Source: Rhodanobacteraceae bacterium
Lineage (GTDB): Bacteria; Pseudomonadota; Gammaproteobacteria; Xanthomonadales; SZUA-5
NCBI GenBank assembly: GCA_016717705.1
Contig: JADKFD010000079.1
Span: 1-15,277, forward strand
DNA length: 15,277 nt
Direction of reading: 5' to 3'
In this document: piece by piece, positions 1-8,141 of the stretch
Layout: every line of letters begins with the position of its first letter
Position numbering within the stretch: position 1 is the stretch's first letter
Made by a program: the position numbers and the translations under genes
Notes under the pieces: generated by a model
The model's input: only the letters and a program-made list of their open reading frames with translations
Database searches by the model: none
Told to the model about the DNA's origin: nothing

Positions 1-135
1 TGAATGACGAGCGATCAGCTTCGCGGGGAAGTCGCACACGCAGGGTCTGTGCGGCAAGCCACGCACTCGCATCGGCTTGATCGACCTTCGCGCACGGCTA
101 TCCTCGGGTTCTTTGCAGCCAGGCCCAGCGCGCCC

Positions 136-1318
136 GTGAATATCAGCCGTCGCGATTTCCTTTGCGCAACCTCAATGGCCGCCGCGGCGCTGACTGGCCC
201 GCGCCTGCTCGCGGCGCTGAATTTTCCGCCCGCCATCGTTTGTATGCAGACAGCATCATCATCGAGGAGCCTCGGCGGGCCGGAGATGGACGGCGGTGCG
301 CTGAGCGCAGGGGCGCTTGCCGATGTGCGCGCGTCGGGGTTGAGCGCAGCGCCTCGACATCCCGAAAGTCGGCGGCATGGCGCAACCCCCCGCGTATGGC
401 GGAAGATCGTGCGTTCGATTGCCAGCTGGGAGGCCGAGATCGGTCGTCATCCCGAGGTACTCGTCACGAGTGCGCGCGGCGACCGATATCGCGGCGGCCA
501 GCGCGCGCCGGCCGCACCGGGCTGGTCTACGGTTTGGGGCTGGCGTCGCCTTCGAAGATCGTCTCGGTGACTAAGCGCCCTGCATCGGTGGGCATCACGT
601 GATCCAGCCGACCTACAACCGCCGCAATCTGCTCTCGGCGACGGTTGCGTAGGCCACGACCGACGCGGCCTCAGCCGCACCGGCATCCGGGCGATCGAAC
701 GCCTGAACGCGACTGGCATCCTGGTGACCCCTCAGTCACTGCGGACGGCGCACCGCCGACGCGATCGCCTATCGAAGCGCCCGGTGGCGTTCACCCACAG
801 CGGTTGCGCCGTCGCCGAGCATCCGCGCCATCGCACCGACGCTGGTGCGCGCCGTATGAGGCAGCGGCGTGGTCGGCATCTTCACATGCCGTACCTGGCC
901 AGGGGCCAGCAGCCGACCGCAGCCTGATGTCATCGCGCACATCGAGCACGCGCTGCGGATCGCCGGCAGCGAACATGTCGATCGGCACCGACGTATATCT
1001 CGCCGACCCACGACGCCGGAGTTCATCGAGAAATTTCGGATCACCCGCGGGCGCAAGGCAGCCGGCATCGCCGCGCCGGATGAAACCGAAGAGGGCTATC
1101 GTTTGCCACGATCTCAACAAGACACGCCGATTCGGGAAACGCTGGGCGAGCTGTTGCTGGCGCGCGGACAGCGCCACCGGCCAAGGTGCTCGGCGGCAAA
1201 TCTGTTGCGTGTGTTCGGCGCCGCCTGGCAACCGCTGCCTGCAGGCGCGGCCAGCCTGATCGCCCGCGCGAACGGCTATGCACTTGCTGATCAAGGGACG
1301 ATCGTGCACGGGCAGTAG
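136..1318 (+). CDS. Tat-exported M19 (membrane/renal-type) dipeptidase, frameshifted
   Basis: Zinc-dependent peptidase of family M19, which cleaves dipeptides; the signal peptide predicts a periplasmic location. A GTG start at 136 begins a twin-arginine signal (ISRRDFL, then an alanine-rich stretch ending GPRLLAA). The body must be pieced together from all three frames: DSIII near 250, ALSAGALADVRASG near 300-340, EAEIGRHPEVLV near 430-465, IQPTYNRRNLL near 600-630, GLSRTGIRAIERLNATGIL near 670-720, SHCG near 735, KRPVAFTHSG near 775-805, IEHALRIAGSEH near 940-970, IGTD near 980, and NLLRVFGAAW near 1200-1230. The histidines of SHCG and FTHSG and the aspartate of IGTD match M19 metal ligands. 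The usual N-terminal HxD ligand pair is not visible. Total length fits a complete family member (about 370-390 residues) despite at least eight frame changes. The stop is uncertain: 1318 in the last frame, or 1259 if another shift exists. Confidence 0.85.
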
Positions 1319-1340
1319 CATGGCCGTGCTCGCGTTCCAC

Positions 1341-1361
1341 GTCGAGCGGAGCGCGCTCGAC
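1341..1361. repeat. Perfect inverted repeat, 8-bp arms
   Basis: GTCGAGCG (1341-1348) and CGCTCGAC (1354-1361) are perfect reverse complements around a 5-base loop. The repeat lies between the end of the dipeptidase gene and the MaoC gene. There is no T-run, so it is not a classical intrinsic terminator. It could be an operator or a weak transcript-end hairpin; the function is not shown. Confidence 0.4.
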
Positions 1362-1407
1362 ATGAGTCCAAGCCACGGCAAGCCGCCGGCCCAACTCAGG
1401 AATACCT

Positions 1408-1825
1408 GTGACCCGCCATCCATCCCGCCAGGACTTCATCATCGGCGAAAAGGCGTCGCTTTCGCGGCAGATCAGCGAAGACGACATCCTGCGCATGGCC
1501 GCCATCACCGGCGATTTCAATCCGGTCCATCTCGACGAGGAATATGCCGCGATGACCCGCTTCAAGGGTCGCATTGCGCATGGCGTGTTCAGCTCGGGAT
1601 TGATCTCCGCGGTGCTCGGCATGCATCTCTGCCGGGACCGGGCGCGGTCTATCTCAAGCAGTCACTGCAGGTTCTCTATCCGGTAGGCCCGGCGATGAGT
1701 TGACCGCGGAGGTCGAAGTCATTGCCTGGCGCGCCGAGAAACGCATCATCACGCTCAGGACGCGCTCACTGAACCAGAACGGCAACGACATCGCCGACGG
1801 CGAAGCGGTGTTGCTGGTGAGCTGA
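1408..1825 (+). CDS. MaoC-like / PhaJ-type (R)-specific enoyl-CoA hydratase, frameshifted
   Basis: Cytosolic hot-dog-fold hydratase that adds water to trans-2-enoyl-CoA to give (R)-3-hydroxyacyl-CoA, usually linking fatty acid oxidation to polyhydroxyalkanoate or related pathways. A GTG start at 1408 is preceded by AGG at 1398-1400. The hydratase-2 signature is clear: AAITGDFNPVHLDEEYAA, with catalytic Asp36 and His41 and the intervening Asn38. It is followed by RFKGRIAHGVFSSGLISAVLG, typical of the family. Frame changes near 1625 and 1695 are needed to continue through PGAVYLKQSLQVLYPV and then TAEVEVIAWRAEKRIITLRT to NDIADGEAVLLVS and the TGA at 1823-1825. The reconstructed length of about 139 residues equals a complete single-domain PhaJ/MaoC protein. 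No PHA synthase is in the window, so the pathway is inferred from the family only. Confidence 0.87.
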
Positions 1826-1902
1826 GGCTGGCCTGACGGCCCTGCGGAGCCGCGCGGCGTCGGCATGGCGACTGATCGGGACCTGCCGGACCCAGCTCGC
1901 GA

Positions 1903-3075
1903 TCATCTGTGGTCAATCCGGCGCTTGCAGTGGCGGCCTGCGCCGGCGGCTTGGCTTGTCGCCGGCGCTTTGGCAGTCGCGGTGCTCCGGCCGGCGCGGC
2001 GGGCTTGGGTCGCTGGTTGCGGGTTGTCCTTGCCCGCCGGGCGGGAATTTCGCGGTCGCCAGCTGGTCAGCAGGCCAGCGCGCCTCGGGCGAACCATAGA
2101 AGGCCTCAGGTGCGCACGGATGCGCTGCTCCAGGTAACCACTCGCCAGTGCCTTGTCGACGCCATGCCCCAGCGCGTGCACGAGTTCGTCGGCCACCATG
2201 CTTTCGGTGATGCCGAAATCAGCGGCGAGGACGCTGATCTTGCTGTCGCCATAGCGGTCGAAGAAAGCCTGCACCAGGTCCGTGTAGATGGCCTTTGAAA
2301 TACGGTGTCTTGCGAAAGTGCCGCCAGAAGTCGAGGCCGATGGCGACCAGGTCATCGAGGTCGGCGCCGTCGAGTATGCGCATGAATTCCGACACTCGCC
2401 GGGCGCCAACCGCGCCCCACAAGGCGTCGCCCATGCCGGCGATTCGCGCTTCGTCGAAATAGTCGTTGATCGACTGTTCGCTGCGGCGAATGGTGTTGCC
2501 AGGTTGCCCTCGATGTAGGCCTTGACGGTCTTCTCGACGGCTGCCTCCAGGGGCCGCATGGTCTTGTTGACGGCGAACTTGCCGAGCTTGATCAGCGAGG
2601 CCAGGCCGGGCACTTTTGCGCCAGGATGTTCTCGGTCAACAGGTATTCCTTGATGCCGGTGAACAGCACGTCGGAAATCTGCTGGGTGTGACCGAACTGC
2701 TGACCAGGCGGTGGATGAAACCGCGCCGGACTTCTTCAGGCTGCCGATCCTGGCCGACCCGCGTCGAAGGTCTTGCGTGGACAGATGTCGGATACCCGGG
2801 TGGCGGCGTTGTGGCGCGAAGCCAGCACAATCCTGCCCATCATCGGGGCCAGTTCGGCGATCGCGCCAGGCAACGGGCGCTCGACGACGCTGCGCGCGAT
2901 CAGGCCGAGCACCTGTTGCGGCGTGATGACTTCCGCCGAGCCTGGTTGCCGGCGACCAGCGCCAGCCAGCGCCGCCACTTCCTCGCCGGATGGTCTGCCG
3001 CAGCCTGCGCGCCTTGAACAGCGCCAGTTCGTGCTGAACATGGGCCTCCAGCAGCCGGTCGATCGCCTGGTCCAT
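1903..3075 (-). CDS. Conserved helical protein of unknown function, frameshifted
   Basis: I do not recognise this protein. It starts at ATG 3075 with MDQAIDRLLEAHVQHELALF, preceded on its strand by GGGAAC. Parts in different frames join to one protein: ITPQQVLGLIARSVVERPLP, MMGRIVLASRHNAATRVSDI, RRGFIHRLVSSSV, VPGLASLIKLGKFAVNKTMR, EAAVEKTVKAYIEGNL, MGDALWGAVGARRVSEFMRI, LDDLVAIGLDFWRHFRKTPY, DLVQAFFDRYGDSKISVLAA and FGITESMVADELVHALGHGV. These are amphipathic helices without a signal peptide or clear membrane segment, followed by a Pro/Ala/Arg-rich tail. The stop is at 1903 or at 1913 depending on a final frame change near 2090. The coherent helices and codon use show it is a real gene rather than a shadow. 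It is convergent with the MaoC gene and divergent from the toxin-antitoxin pair. Confidence 0.68.
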   Translation of the reverse strand: MDQAIDRLLEAHVQHELALFKARRLRQTIRRGSGGAGWRWSPATRLGGSHHAATGARPDRAQRRRAPVAWRDRRTGPDDGQDCAGFAPQRRHPGIRHLSTQDLRRGSARIGSLKKSGAVSSTAWSAVRSHPADFRRAVHRHQGIPVDREHPGAKVPGLASLIKLGKFAVNKTMRPLEAAVEKTVKAYIEGNLATPFAAANSRSTTISTKRESPAWATPCGARLAPGECRNSCAYSTAPTSMTWSPSASTSGGTFARHRISKAIYTDLVQAFFDRYGDSKISVLAADFGITESMVADELVHALGHGVDKALASGYLEQRIRAHLRPSMVRPRRAGLLTSWRPRNSRPAGKDNPQPATQARRAGRSTATAKAPATSQAAGAGRHCKRRIDHR

Positions 3076-3269
3076 GAGTTCCCATCCTGATTGTTGGCGC
3101 CTGACCCCTGGGCAGTGTCTCGGGCCGCCAATTGTGTCGGCGTTCGATTCGACCGCGGCCGAGCAAGTCCTGCAGGCACCTTAGCATCGCGGCGCCGATG
3201 AACGGGTCAGGATTGGCCCGTGCCCGATGCTTCATTCACGGCTCAGACGGCGTCGACGTGGCCCATCAC

Positions 3270-3298
3270 TTGACAGCATAAAACGCAGTCAATGCATT
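3270..3298 (+). promoter_or_regulatory. Candidate promoter/operator region of the toxin-antitoxin pair
   Basis: A perfect -35 hexamer TTGACA (3270-3275) lies 72 bases before the antitoxin start, with a poor -10 candidate TGCATT (3293-3298) after 17 bases. The region also holds TGAC...GTCA as an inverted pair (3271-3274 and 3288-3291) and the palindrome AATGCATT (3291-3298). Ribbon-helix-helix antitoxins of this type normally bind palindromes at their own promoter. Assignment is by position and motif only. Confidence 0.3.
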
Positions 3299-3346
3299 CA
3301 ATGGTAGACTTCAGGTGTTTCGAGTCGGTGTTCGAGGGAGACTGCC

Positions 3347-3597
3347 ATGGCCATTCTGACTGTTCGCAACGTGCCGGATCGGGTGCGCGATCGTTGCGCC
3401 TGCGCGCCGCGCAGGCGGGGGCATGGAAGAACAGGTCCGGCTGATCCTGCTGCAAGCCGGTCTGAACCACGCCGTGCCCTGCGCGAGCGCTGCCGGATGG
3501 GTCGGTGCCTCTACGCGGGAGGAAGCCCGTGGGCGTCGTCGATGCGCTGCTCGGCGAACGTGCCGAGCAAAATCTGCGCGAAAGCGTCAAGCGATGA
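3347..3597 (+). CDS. FitA/VapB-type ribbon-helix-helix antitoxin, frameshifted
   Basis: The small DNA-binding antitoxin expected to neutralise the adjacent PIN toxin and repress the operon. The N-terminus MAILTVRNVPDRVRD is the typical beta-strand and first helix of FitA-like antitoxins. After a shift near 3420 the text continues MEEQVRLILLQAG, matching the second helix in which family members read 'GRSMEAEVRxIL'. A further frame change near 3530 leads to VDALLGERAEQNLRESVKR and TGA at 3595-3597, so the gene overlaps the toxin start by an ATGA tetranucleotide. GAGGGAG at 3333-3339 is a good ribosome binding site for the ATG at 3347. Reconstructed length is about 83 residues, normal for the family. 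The overlap with a PIN gene makes the call firm despite the breaks. Confidence 0.78.
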
Positions 3598-3943
3598 TCG
3601 TCCTGGATGCATCTGCCCTGTTGGCGTACCTGTTCGCCGAAGCGGGCCATGAGCCGTGGCCGAAGTCATCGTGCGAGCGCCTGCGGGCGTCAATCTGGCC
3701 GAAGTGCTGTGCGCCCGCCCGCACCAACCCGGAGATGGTGCCCACCAGATTGCCGGGTCGGCATCAAATCGTGCCGTTTCTCCCAGAAGACGCAGCCCTG
3801 GCAGCCGGGCTGGTCCCGCCGCGGCAATTGTGGCCCTTCGCTCGGTGATCGCGCCTGCCTGCCTTAGCACTGCGGCGCGATGCTCCCGCCTTCACCGCCG
3901 ATCGTGTCTGGGCCGGCTCGACCTGCCCATTGCCATCAAGTGA
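3594..3943 (+). CDS. vapC: PIN-domain ribonuclease toxin (VapC/FitB family), frameshifted
   Basis: Mg2+-dependent endoribonuclease toxin of a type II toxin-antitoxin module. The start MIVLDASALLAYLFAEAGHE is diagnostic, with the first catalytic aspartate at residue 5. The remaining acidic residues are present once frames are joined: Glu in VNLAEVLC (near 3690-3712), Asp in LGDRACL (near 3843-3862), and Asp in the C-terminal FTADRVWAGLDLPIAIK, with TGA at 3941-3943. DAALAAGLVPP near 3790-3825 is also typical. About 116 residues is a normal length for the family, and all four PIN acidic positions can be traced. At least four frame changes are required. Translational coupling with the antitoxin is suggested by the ATGA overlap at 3594-3597. 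VapC and FitB cannot be separated from the sequence alone. Confidence 0.84.
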
Positions 3944-3975
3944 TTCGACCCGGTTCGACGGCCCTGACTCATCCC

Positions 3976-4007
3976 TGGTATGAATTCGACTGCATCCCCA
4001 GGGGGAT
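3976..4007 (+). promoter_or_regulatory. Possible extended -10 promoter and dyad upstream of the TonB receptor
   Basis: TGGTATGAA at 3976-3984 resembles an extended -10 element. Ten bases further on, ATCCCC (3994-3999) and GGGGAT (4002-4007) form a perfect dyad around AG. The site lies in the 136-base gap between the PIN toxin gene and the receptor start. A repressor binding the dyad could control the receptor; this is an inference from position. Confidence 0.25.
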
Positions 4008-4079
4008 CAAGTCCCGGTAGCCCGAACGTAAACTCGGCGCGCTCCGTCTGCGGGCGGCATTTCGATCCGAGGAGTTCCC

Positions 4080-5807
4080 ATGTCGCGTCCCATTCCGCGC
4101 AGCCTGCTGGCTGCGGCACTCGCCGTTGCACTCCCGGTGCCGACCATCGCTTGCCAGTGAATCGGGTGGTCCATCGAGTACGGCGAGGCCGGGGGATGCC
4201 AGGTCGGACGACATCCGCCAGTCCGCGGCGGAGTCGCACCACGCAACGATCGAACCCTGGACCAGCGACGCCATCAACGTCACCGCGCGCGGGACGGCAG
4301 CTGATTTTCCGTCGGCGCTGGCCACCGATGTGTTGACCTGGCGGCAGGACGCGGTGGCCGCACCGTCCGACTTCCAGGACCTGATCATCCGCGTTCCGGG
4401 GATCGGTGCCACCGGGCAGAACGGCCTCTTCGAGACCTTCTCCATCCGCGGCAGCGGTGGCAACGGCATCCTCGTTCTGGTCGGCGGCATGCCGATCACC
4501 GCGCAGCGGCGTGCCGGCGTGCCGGTGGCCTTCGTCGAACCGGTACTGCTCGGCGACCTCAGCGTCACGCGCGGCCCGGCGACCGTGCATTTTGGTCCCG
4601 GCGCGCTGGGCGGCGCGGTGTCCATCGAGCCGCGCTGGTTCGACGGCGGCACGGTCGCTGGTGGCTACGCCGATTCCGGCGACGAAGCGACGCTGATGGG
4701 CGGCTTCGGCAGCGAGTCGTTCTCGGTGGCCGCCGCGCGCCACGAGGCCAACGACAGCGAATCGGCCAACGGCACGCCGCTGAACACCAGCTTCGCGCGC
4801 GACAGCGCCAGCCTGCAATACCGCACGCGCATCGGCGACTACACCCTGGACGGCCTGTTGCTGCCCTCGCGCAGCGAGGACATCGGCAAATCCAACAGCC
4901 GCTTTCCGGCGCGCGACACCACCTACCCGGAGGACGATCACACCCTCGGCCGGGCATGCGTCTGCGCGGCGACAACGGCTTCGAAATCAGCATCCACGGA
5001 CACGACCAGTCACTGCTGACGTACAACCAGCGGCGGGCGTTGCCGACACCTATGCCTACGTCGAGAGCCTGGACGTCGGCGCCACCGTGCAGCAGACCAT
5101 CGCTGTGGGCGAATTCAGCCACAACTTCGGCGTCGAATATCTCGGCCGGCGCGACGTCAACGGCTTCGACGCGCGCAGCACGCTGAGCAACCGCAGCTAC
5201 AGCCTGCGCGACGGCGAAGAGGACGCGTGGTCGCTGTTCGGCGCTCAGCGATTGGCAGATCTCATCCGAATTTGCGCTCGAACTGGGCACGCGCTACAGC
5301 CAGTCGCGTCAGCAGCAGCGCGGCGCCGACGCCGACGATGCGGACAGCGCGTTCACCGCAGGCGCGGTCTACACGCCGAGCGAATCCAGCCGCTGGACGC
5401 TGAACCTGTCGTCGGGCTATCGCTTCGCAACGCTCGAGGAACGCTACTTCACCGGCGTCACCGCGCAGGGAGACATCGTCGGCAACCCCAACCTGTCATC
5501 GGAGACCTCGCTGGGTGTCGACCTGGGCTACGCCTGGCACGCGGGCAACTGGGGCGCCGAGGTGCATGCATGGCAGACCGATGTCGACGACCTGATCTCG
5601 CTGTTTGCGATCGCGCCTGGCGTCAATGGTTACGCCAATGTCAGCGACGCCAAGCTCCATGGTGCCTCTCGGCGCTCGGCCAGGGAGCGTTCGCTCGGGT
5701 TCAACGTGGTGTGGAGCGCGCAGTACCGGGGATTGCCGCGCGTCGCGGGGAATCCACCCCGGGGATTTCGCTGCCTCACGGCGGTGCTCTCACCGAACAT
5801 GCCGTAA
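4080..5807 (+). CDS. TonB-dependent outer-membrane receptor, frameshifted and apparently C-terminally truncated
   Basis: Outer-membrane transporter energised by TonB/ExbBD. The ATG at 4080 follows GAGGAG at 4068-4073 and opens a signal peptide (MSRPIPRSLLAAALAVALPV). After a shift near 4150 a TonB-box-like DAINVTARG is followed by a plug domain: FQDLIIRVPGIGATGQNGLF, FSIRGSGGNGILVLVGGMPI, VEPVLLGDLSVTRGPATVHF and GPGALGGAVSI. Barrel strands follow, e.g. FGSESFSVAAARHEANDSES, FSHNFGVEYLGRRDVNGFD, FALELGTRYSQSRQQ, RWTLNLSSGYRFATLEERYF and NPNLSSETSLGVDLGYAW, ending with ANVSDAKLHG and FNVVWSAQYRG. Frame changes occur near 4150, 4950, 5045, 5240 and 5660-5700. The last strands and the terminal aromatic residue typical of these barrels are missing; the coding signal fades near 5730, just before a repeat. 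The substrate is unknown; the adjacent sugar transporter suggests a carbohydrate. Confidence 0.85.
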
Positions 5808-5820
5808 GGTATTGATTTTA

Positions 5821-5876
5821 CTGTGGGAGCGGATTTACTCCGCGAGAGCTTTCGCGGAATAAATCCGCTCCCACAG
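5821..5876. repeat. Long hairpin of two opposed REP-like palindromes
   Basis: The 25-base arms 5821-5845 (CTGTGGGAGCGGATTTACTC then CGCGA) and 5852-5876 are reverse complements with a single mismatch (C at 5838) around a 6-base loop. The unit resembles extragenic palindromes of Pseudomonas and Xanthomonadales that begin TGTGGGAGCGG, here as two units head to head. It lies between the receptor and the sugar transporter, where it could stabilise or end the upstream transcript. A related single unit is at 12048-12084. Confidence 0.8.
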
Positions 5877-5995
5877 GTTCGATGCGCGAACAAGCGCACC
5901 ACCAGGGGCGACCAGCCCACATGCAGCAGCGCGTCTGGTCAAGTCGTAGTTGCGCAAGGCAACATGCGCGTCTTCGCACCGAGGACTCGACGAGC

Positions 5996-7293
5996 ATGCA
6001 TCTCGATACTGCCGATACCTCCTCGACCGATCCGCTCCCCGGAGACGACGCCCCCTGACCAGGGCATCGATGCGCCGGACATACAGCTGTTCGTGTTCGC
6101 GCTGTTCTTCATCTTCGGCGGCATCACCAGCCTCAACGACGTCATCATCCCCAAGCTCAAGGAGCTGTTCACGCTCGGCTGTGCGCAGGCGATGCTGGTG
6201 CAGTCGGCGCTTTTCGCGGCGTATTTCCCGGTCTCGATCCCGGCCGCTGATCGTCCGCCGCAAGGGCTACATGCCGCCGCGCTTGGCGTGCTGACCGTGG
6301 CCTGCGGTTGCCTGTTGTTCATTCCGGCCCTGAAATCCGGGATGTTCGGCGTTTTTCTCGGCGCGCTGTTTGTACTGGCTGCCGGCATCACCATCGTGCA
6401 GGTGGTGGCCAACCCGCTGATTTCACTGCTCGGCCCGGCGCGCACCGCGCATAGCCGACTGACCTTCGCGCAGGCGTTCAATTCGCTGGGCACCACGATC
6501 TTTCCGTCCGTGGGTTCGATCCTGATTCTCGGTTCGCTGAGCACGGTGGAGATGACCACGCTGGCCGGCGATGCGCTGGCCGCCTCCGTCGGCAGGAAAC
6601 GCAGATCGTCGGGTGCAGACCTACCTGGGACTCGCCGCGGCGCTGGCGCTGGTCGCGGCGGTGATCTGGTGGCGCCGCAATCGCCTGCCGCGTGGTGGGG
6701 ACCGCCGACGAATTTCTTCCAGGCCTTCGACCTGCTCAAACGGCGGCGCGCTTTGGCCTTGGCGCGCTGTGCCTCTCTCTACGTCGGTGTGGAGGTGGCG
6801 ATCGGTTCCCTGATCGTCAACTACCTGATGCAAGCCAGTACCATGGGCCTGGAGGAACAGTCCGCCGGCAAACACGTACCTTTGTGGGGCGGCGCTGGTC
6901 GGACGCTTCATCGGCGCCTGGCTGCTGCGACTGGTGTCGCCCGGCAAGCTGTTGTGCGCCGTCGCCGGCGCAGCCATCAGCTTGATCGTGGTGTCCTCGC
7001 AGGCACAAGGCGCATTGTCGGGCTGGGCGCTGCTGGCGATCGGATTGTGCAACTCGATCATGTTCCCGACCATTTTCACGCTGGCCAGCGGGTCTGGGGC
7101 ACGCGCCGCGGAGGCTCCGGCGCGATCTGCGTGGCCATCGTCGGCGGTGCCATCGTGCCGCCGTTGACCGGATTGCTGGCCGATTTCACCGACCTGCACG
7201 GCCCTGTTCCTGCCGGCCGCGTGCTATCTGGTGATCGCCAGTTTCGGCGTGTATGCGCGGCGGCCGGCCACTGCACGCACAGCTCATCCTTGA
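5996..7293 (+). CDS. Sugar MFS transporter, FucP/GluP family, frameshifted
   Basis: Inner-membrane proton symporter of the fucose/glucose-galactose permease family. The ATG at 5996 gives a short hydrophilic N-terminus (MHLDTADTSSTDPLPGDDA). After a one-base excess in the C-run near 6050 the first helix is LFVFALFFIFGGITSLNDVI, with the family hallmark 'FFxFGxxTxLNDxxIPxLK'. Later segments include CAQAMLVQSALFAAYFPVSI, LIVRRKGYMP, GVLTVACGCLLFIPALKSGM, GITIVQVVANPLISLLGP, LTFAQAFNSLGTTIFPSVGS, YVGVEVAIGSLIVNYLM, GRFIGAWLLRLVSPGKLL, LLAIGLCNSIMFPTIFTLAS and CVAIVGGAIVPPLTGLLADF. About 12 helices over roughly 432 residues is full length. At least eight frame changes are needed, several compensating each other. 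TGA is at 7291-7293, directly followed by a hairpin terminator. Sugar specificity cannot be read from the sequence. Confidence 0.88.
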
Positions 7294-7297
7294 GGAG

Positions 7298-7326
7298 GGC
7301 CGCCGTCCCGGCGGCCGCTTCTTTCC
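7298..7326 (+). terminator. Intrinsic-terminator-like hairpin after the sugar transporter
   Basis: GGCCGCCG (7298-7305) and CGGCGGCC (7309-7316) form a perfect 8-bp GC stem with loop TCC, followed by the pyrimidine tract GCTTCTTTCC. The hairpin begins 4 bases after the transporter stop codon. The T-run is broken by C residues, so efficiency is uncertain. Confidence 0.65.
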
Positions 7327-7405
7327 TGAGTCCAAGGCGGCGGCGCGCATCGGCTTTGCCGGGCCGGGTACGCGCGTCGGCCATGCCCGCACGTGCGCTG
7401 ATGGC

Positions 7406-7424
7406 GTTACGCGCGACGCCCGGC
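7406..7424 (+). repeat. 19-base direct repeat, copy 1 (copy 2 at 9953-9971)
   Basis: GTTACGCGCGACGCCCGGC occurs exactly here and at 9953-9971. Each copy lies upstream of a LAELKRRNVIR-encoding segment, 23 bases before it here and about 250 bases before it at the second copy. The two are therefore probably parts of a duplicated upstream region, together with weaker similarity around GGTACGCGCGTC (near 7368 and 9914). Confidence 0.6.
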
Positions 7425-7428
7425 GGGG

Positions 7429-7598
7429 GCTCGCCGAACTCAAACGCCGCAACGTCATCCGCATGGCCGGGTTGTATCTGGTCGGTGCGTGGTTCGTGAT
7501 CCAGGTGACGGCTACCTTGTTGCCGGTGTTCGGCGCGCCCGACCCGGTGCTCCAGATTCGAGGGTCTGCACGGCCTTGCCAGCGAGCTGATTCCCTGA
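7429..7598 (+). pseudogene. Remnant of a TPR/FlgO-like membrane protein N-terminus
   Basis: The frame reads LAELKRRNVIRMAGLYLVGA then WFVIQVTATLLPVFGAPDPV, the first cytoplasmic helix and first transmembrane segment of the same family as the gene at 10197. The first 66 bases (7429-7494) match 10205-10270 at 64 positions. Homology stops near 7550, where a second transmembrane helix should follow. The text then reads EGLHGLASELIP with TGA at 7596-7598 in another frame, possibly the C-terminal tail of the same protein. If so, about 1.5 kb of the gene is missing between them. It could be a true gene remnant or a collapsed assembly. No convincing start is visible; an ATG at 7401 is in another frame. 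Confidence 0.6.
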
Positions 7599-7742
7599 GG
7601 CCACCCGCAGGCCCGGACAATGACGCGCCGATGGCGCCGAGCCAAACCATCCCCAATCGGTTCGCCGTGCGCGGGCCTCGATTAGACTTGCGCGTGAATC
7701 GGACGTTCTGTCGCCACCGAAGCTTCCGGGCAGGGCCATTGC

Positions 7743-8141
7743 GTGAACAACGATGATCTGCTGCCTTCGGATTGGCTGTTCCAGGACTTCTCCGGGGACA
7801 CCCAGCGCGGCAGCAGCCCGCAAGACCGATGACCCGCCCTTCAGCGATGCGCTGGCGCGTCTGTTCAATGCCGCATTTGAAGCCGGCGCCCCACCGCCGT
7901 TTCTGCGCGCCATGCTGGCGGTGGAACGCTGGCGGCCAATCCCCTTGCCGGAGCCGGATGTGTGCGCCGCGGCGGCGAAGCGCACGCGTGCGTACGCGCC
8001 AGCGCATGACACCCGCGGCGCGCCCAGTCGAAAGAAGAAAAGGCACACGATGCCGGTGGTGGCAGCGAATGCGCGCAATGCGGTCGCGTTCCAGGTTGCC
8101 ACTTCGGACGCGACGGCGTTGTCCGGCGATGTCATCGACGC
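7743..8141 (+). CDS. Hypothetical protein, first of three unknown genes, frameshifted
   Basis: Not recognised. A GTG start at 7743 gives MNNDDLLPSDWLFQDFSGDT and, after a frame change near 7830, the coherent text PPFSDALARLFNAAFEAGAP and FLRAMLAVERWRPIPLPEPD. This part is predicted helical and acidic-amphipathic. A basic, low-complexity segment follows (PSRKKKRHT near 8027-8050). I see no signal peptide, metal motif or nucleotide-binding motif. Without a further shift the second frame stays open far into the next gene, so the true stop is not resolved; the end given is where the next gene starts. The upstream CAGGGC (7731-7736) is a weak ribosome binding site. Position directly ahead of two further same-strand unknown genes suggests an operon. 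Confidence 0.42.

Noticed and set aside
1..135. Upstream extension of the dipeptidase frame back to position 4
   Set aside because: The text before 136 is not signal-like, while the GTG at 136 places the twin-arginine motif at the very N-terminus as expected for a Tat signal.
3076..3235. Small minus-strand frame upstream of the unknown helical protein (start 3235)
   Set aside because: The translation has no recognisable structure, the ATG at 3075 has a better context, and the region behaves like an intergenic spacer.
3960..4079. Cobalamin or other riboswitch upstream of the TonB receptor
   Set aside because: No B12 box or other conserved riboswitch core was found in the 120 bases before the start codon; only a short dyad is present.
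3892..4941. A 349-residue open frame on the minus strand
   Set aside because: Antisense to the receptor plug domain, which has recognisable motifs; the minus translation shows none.
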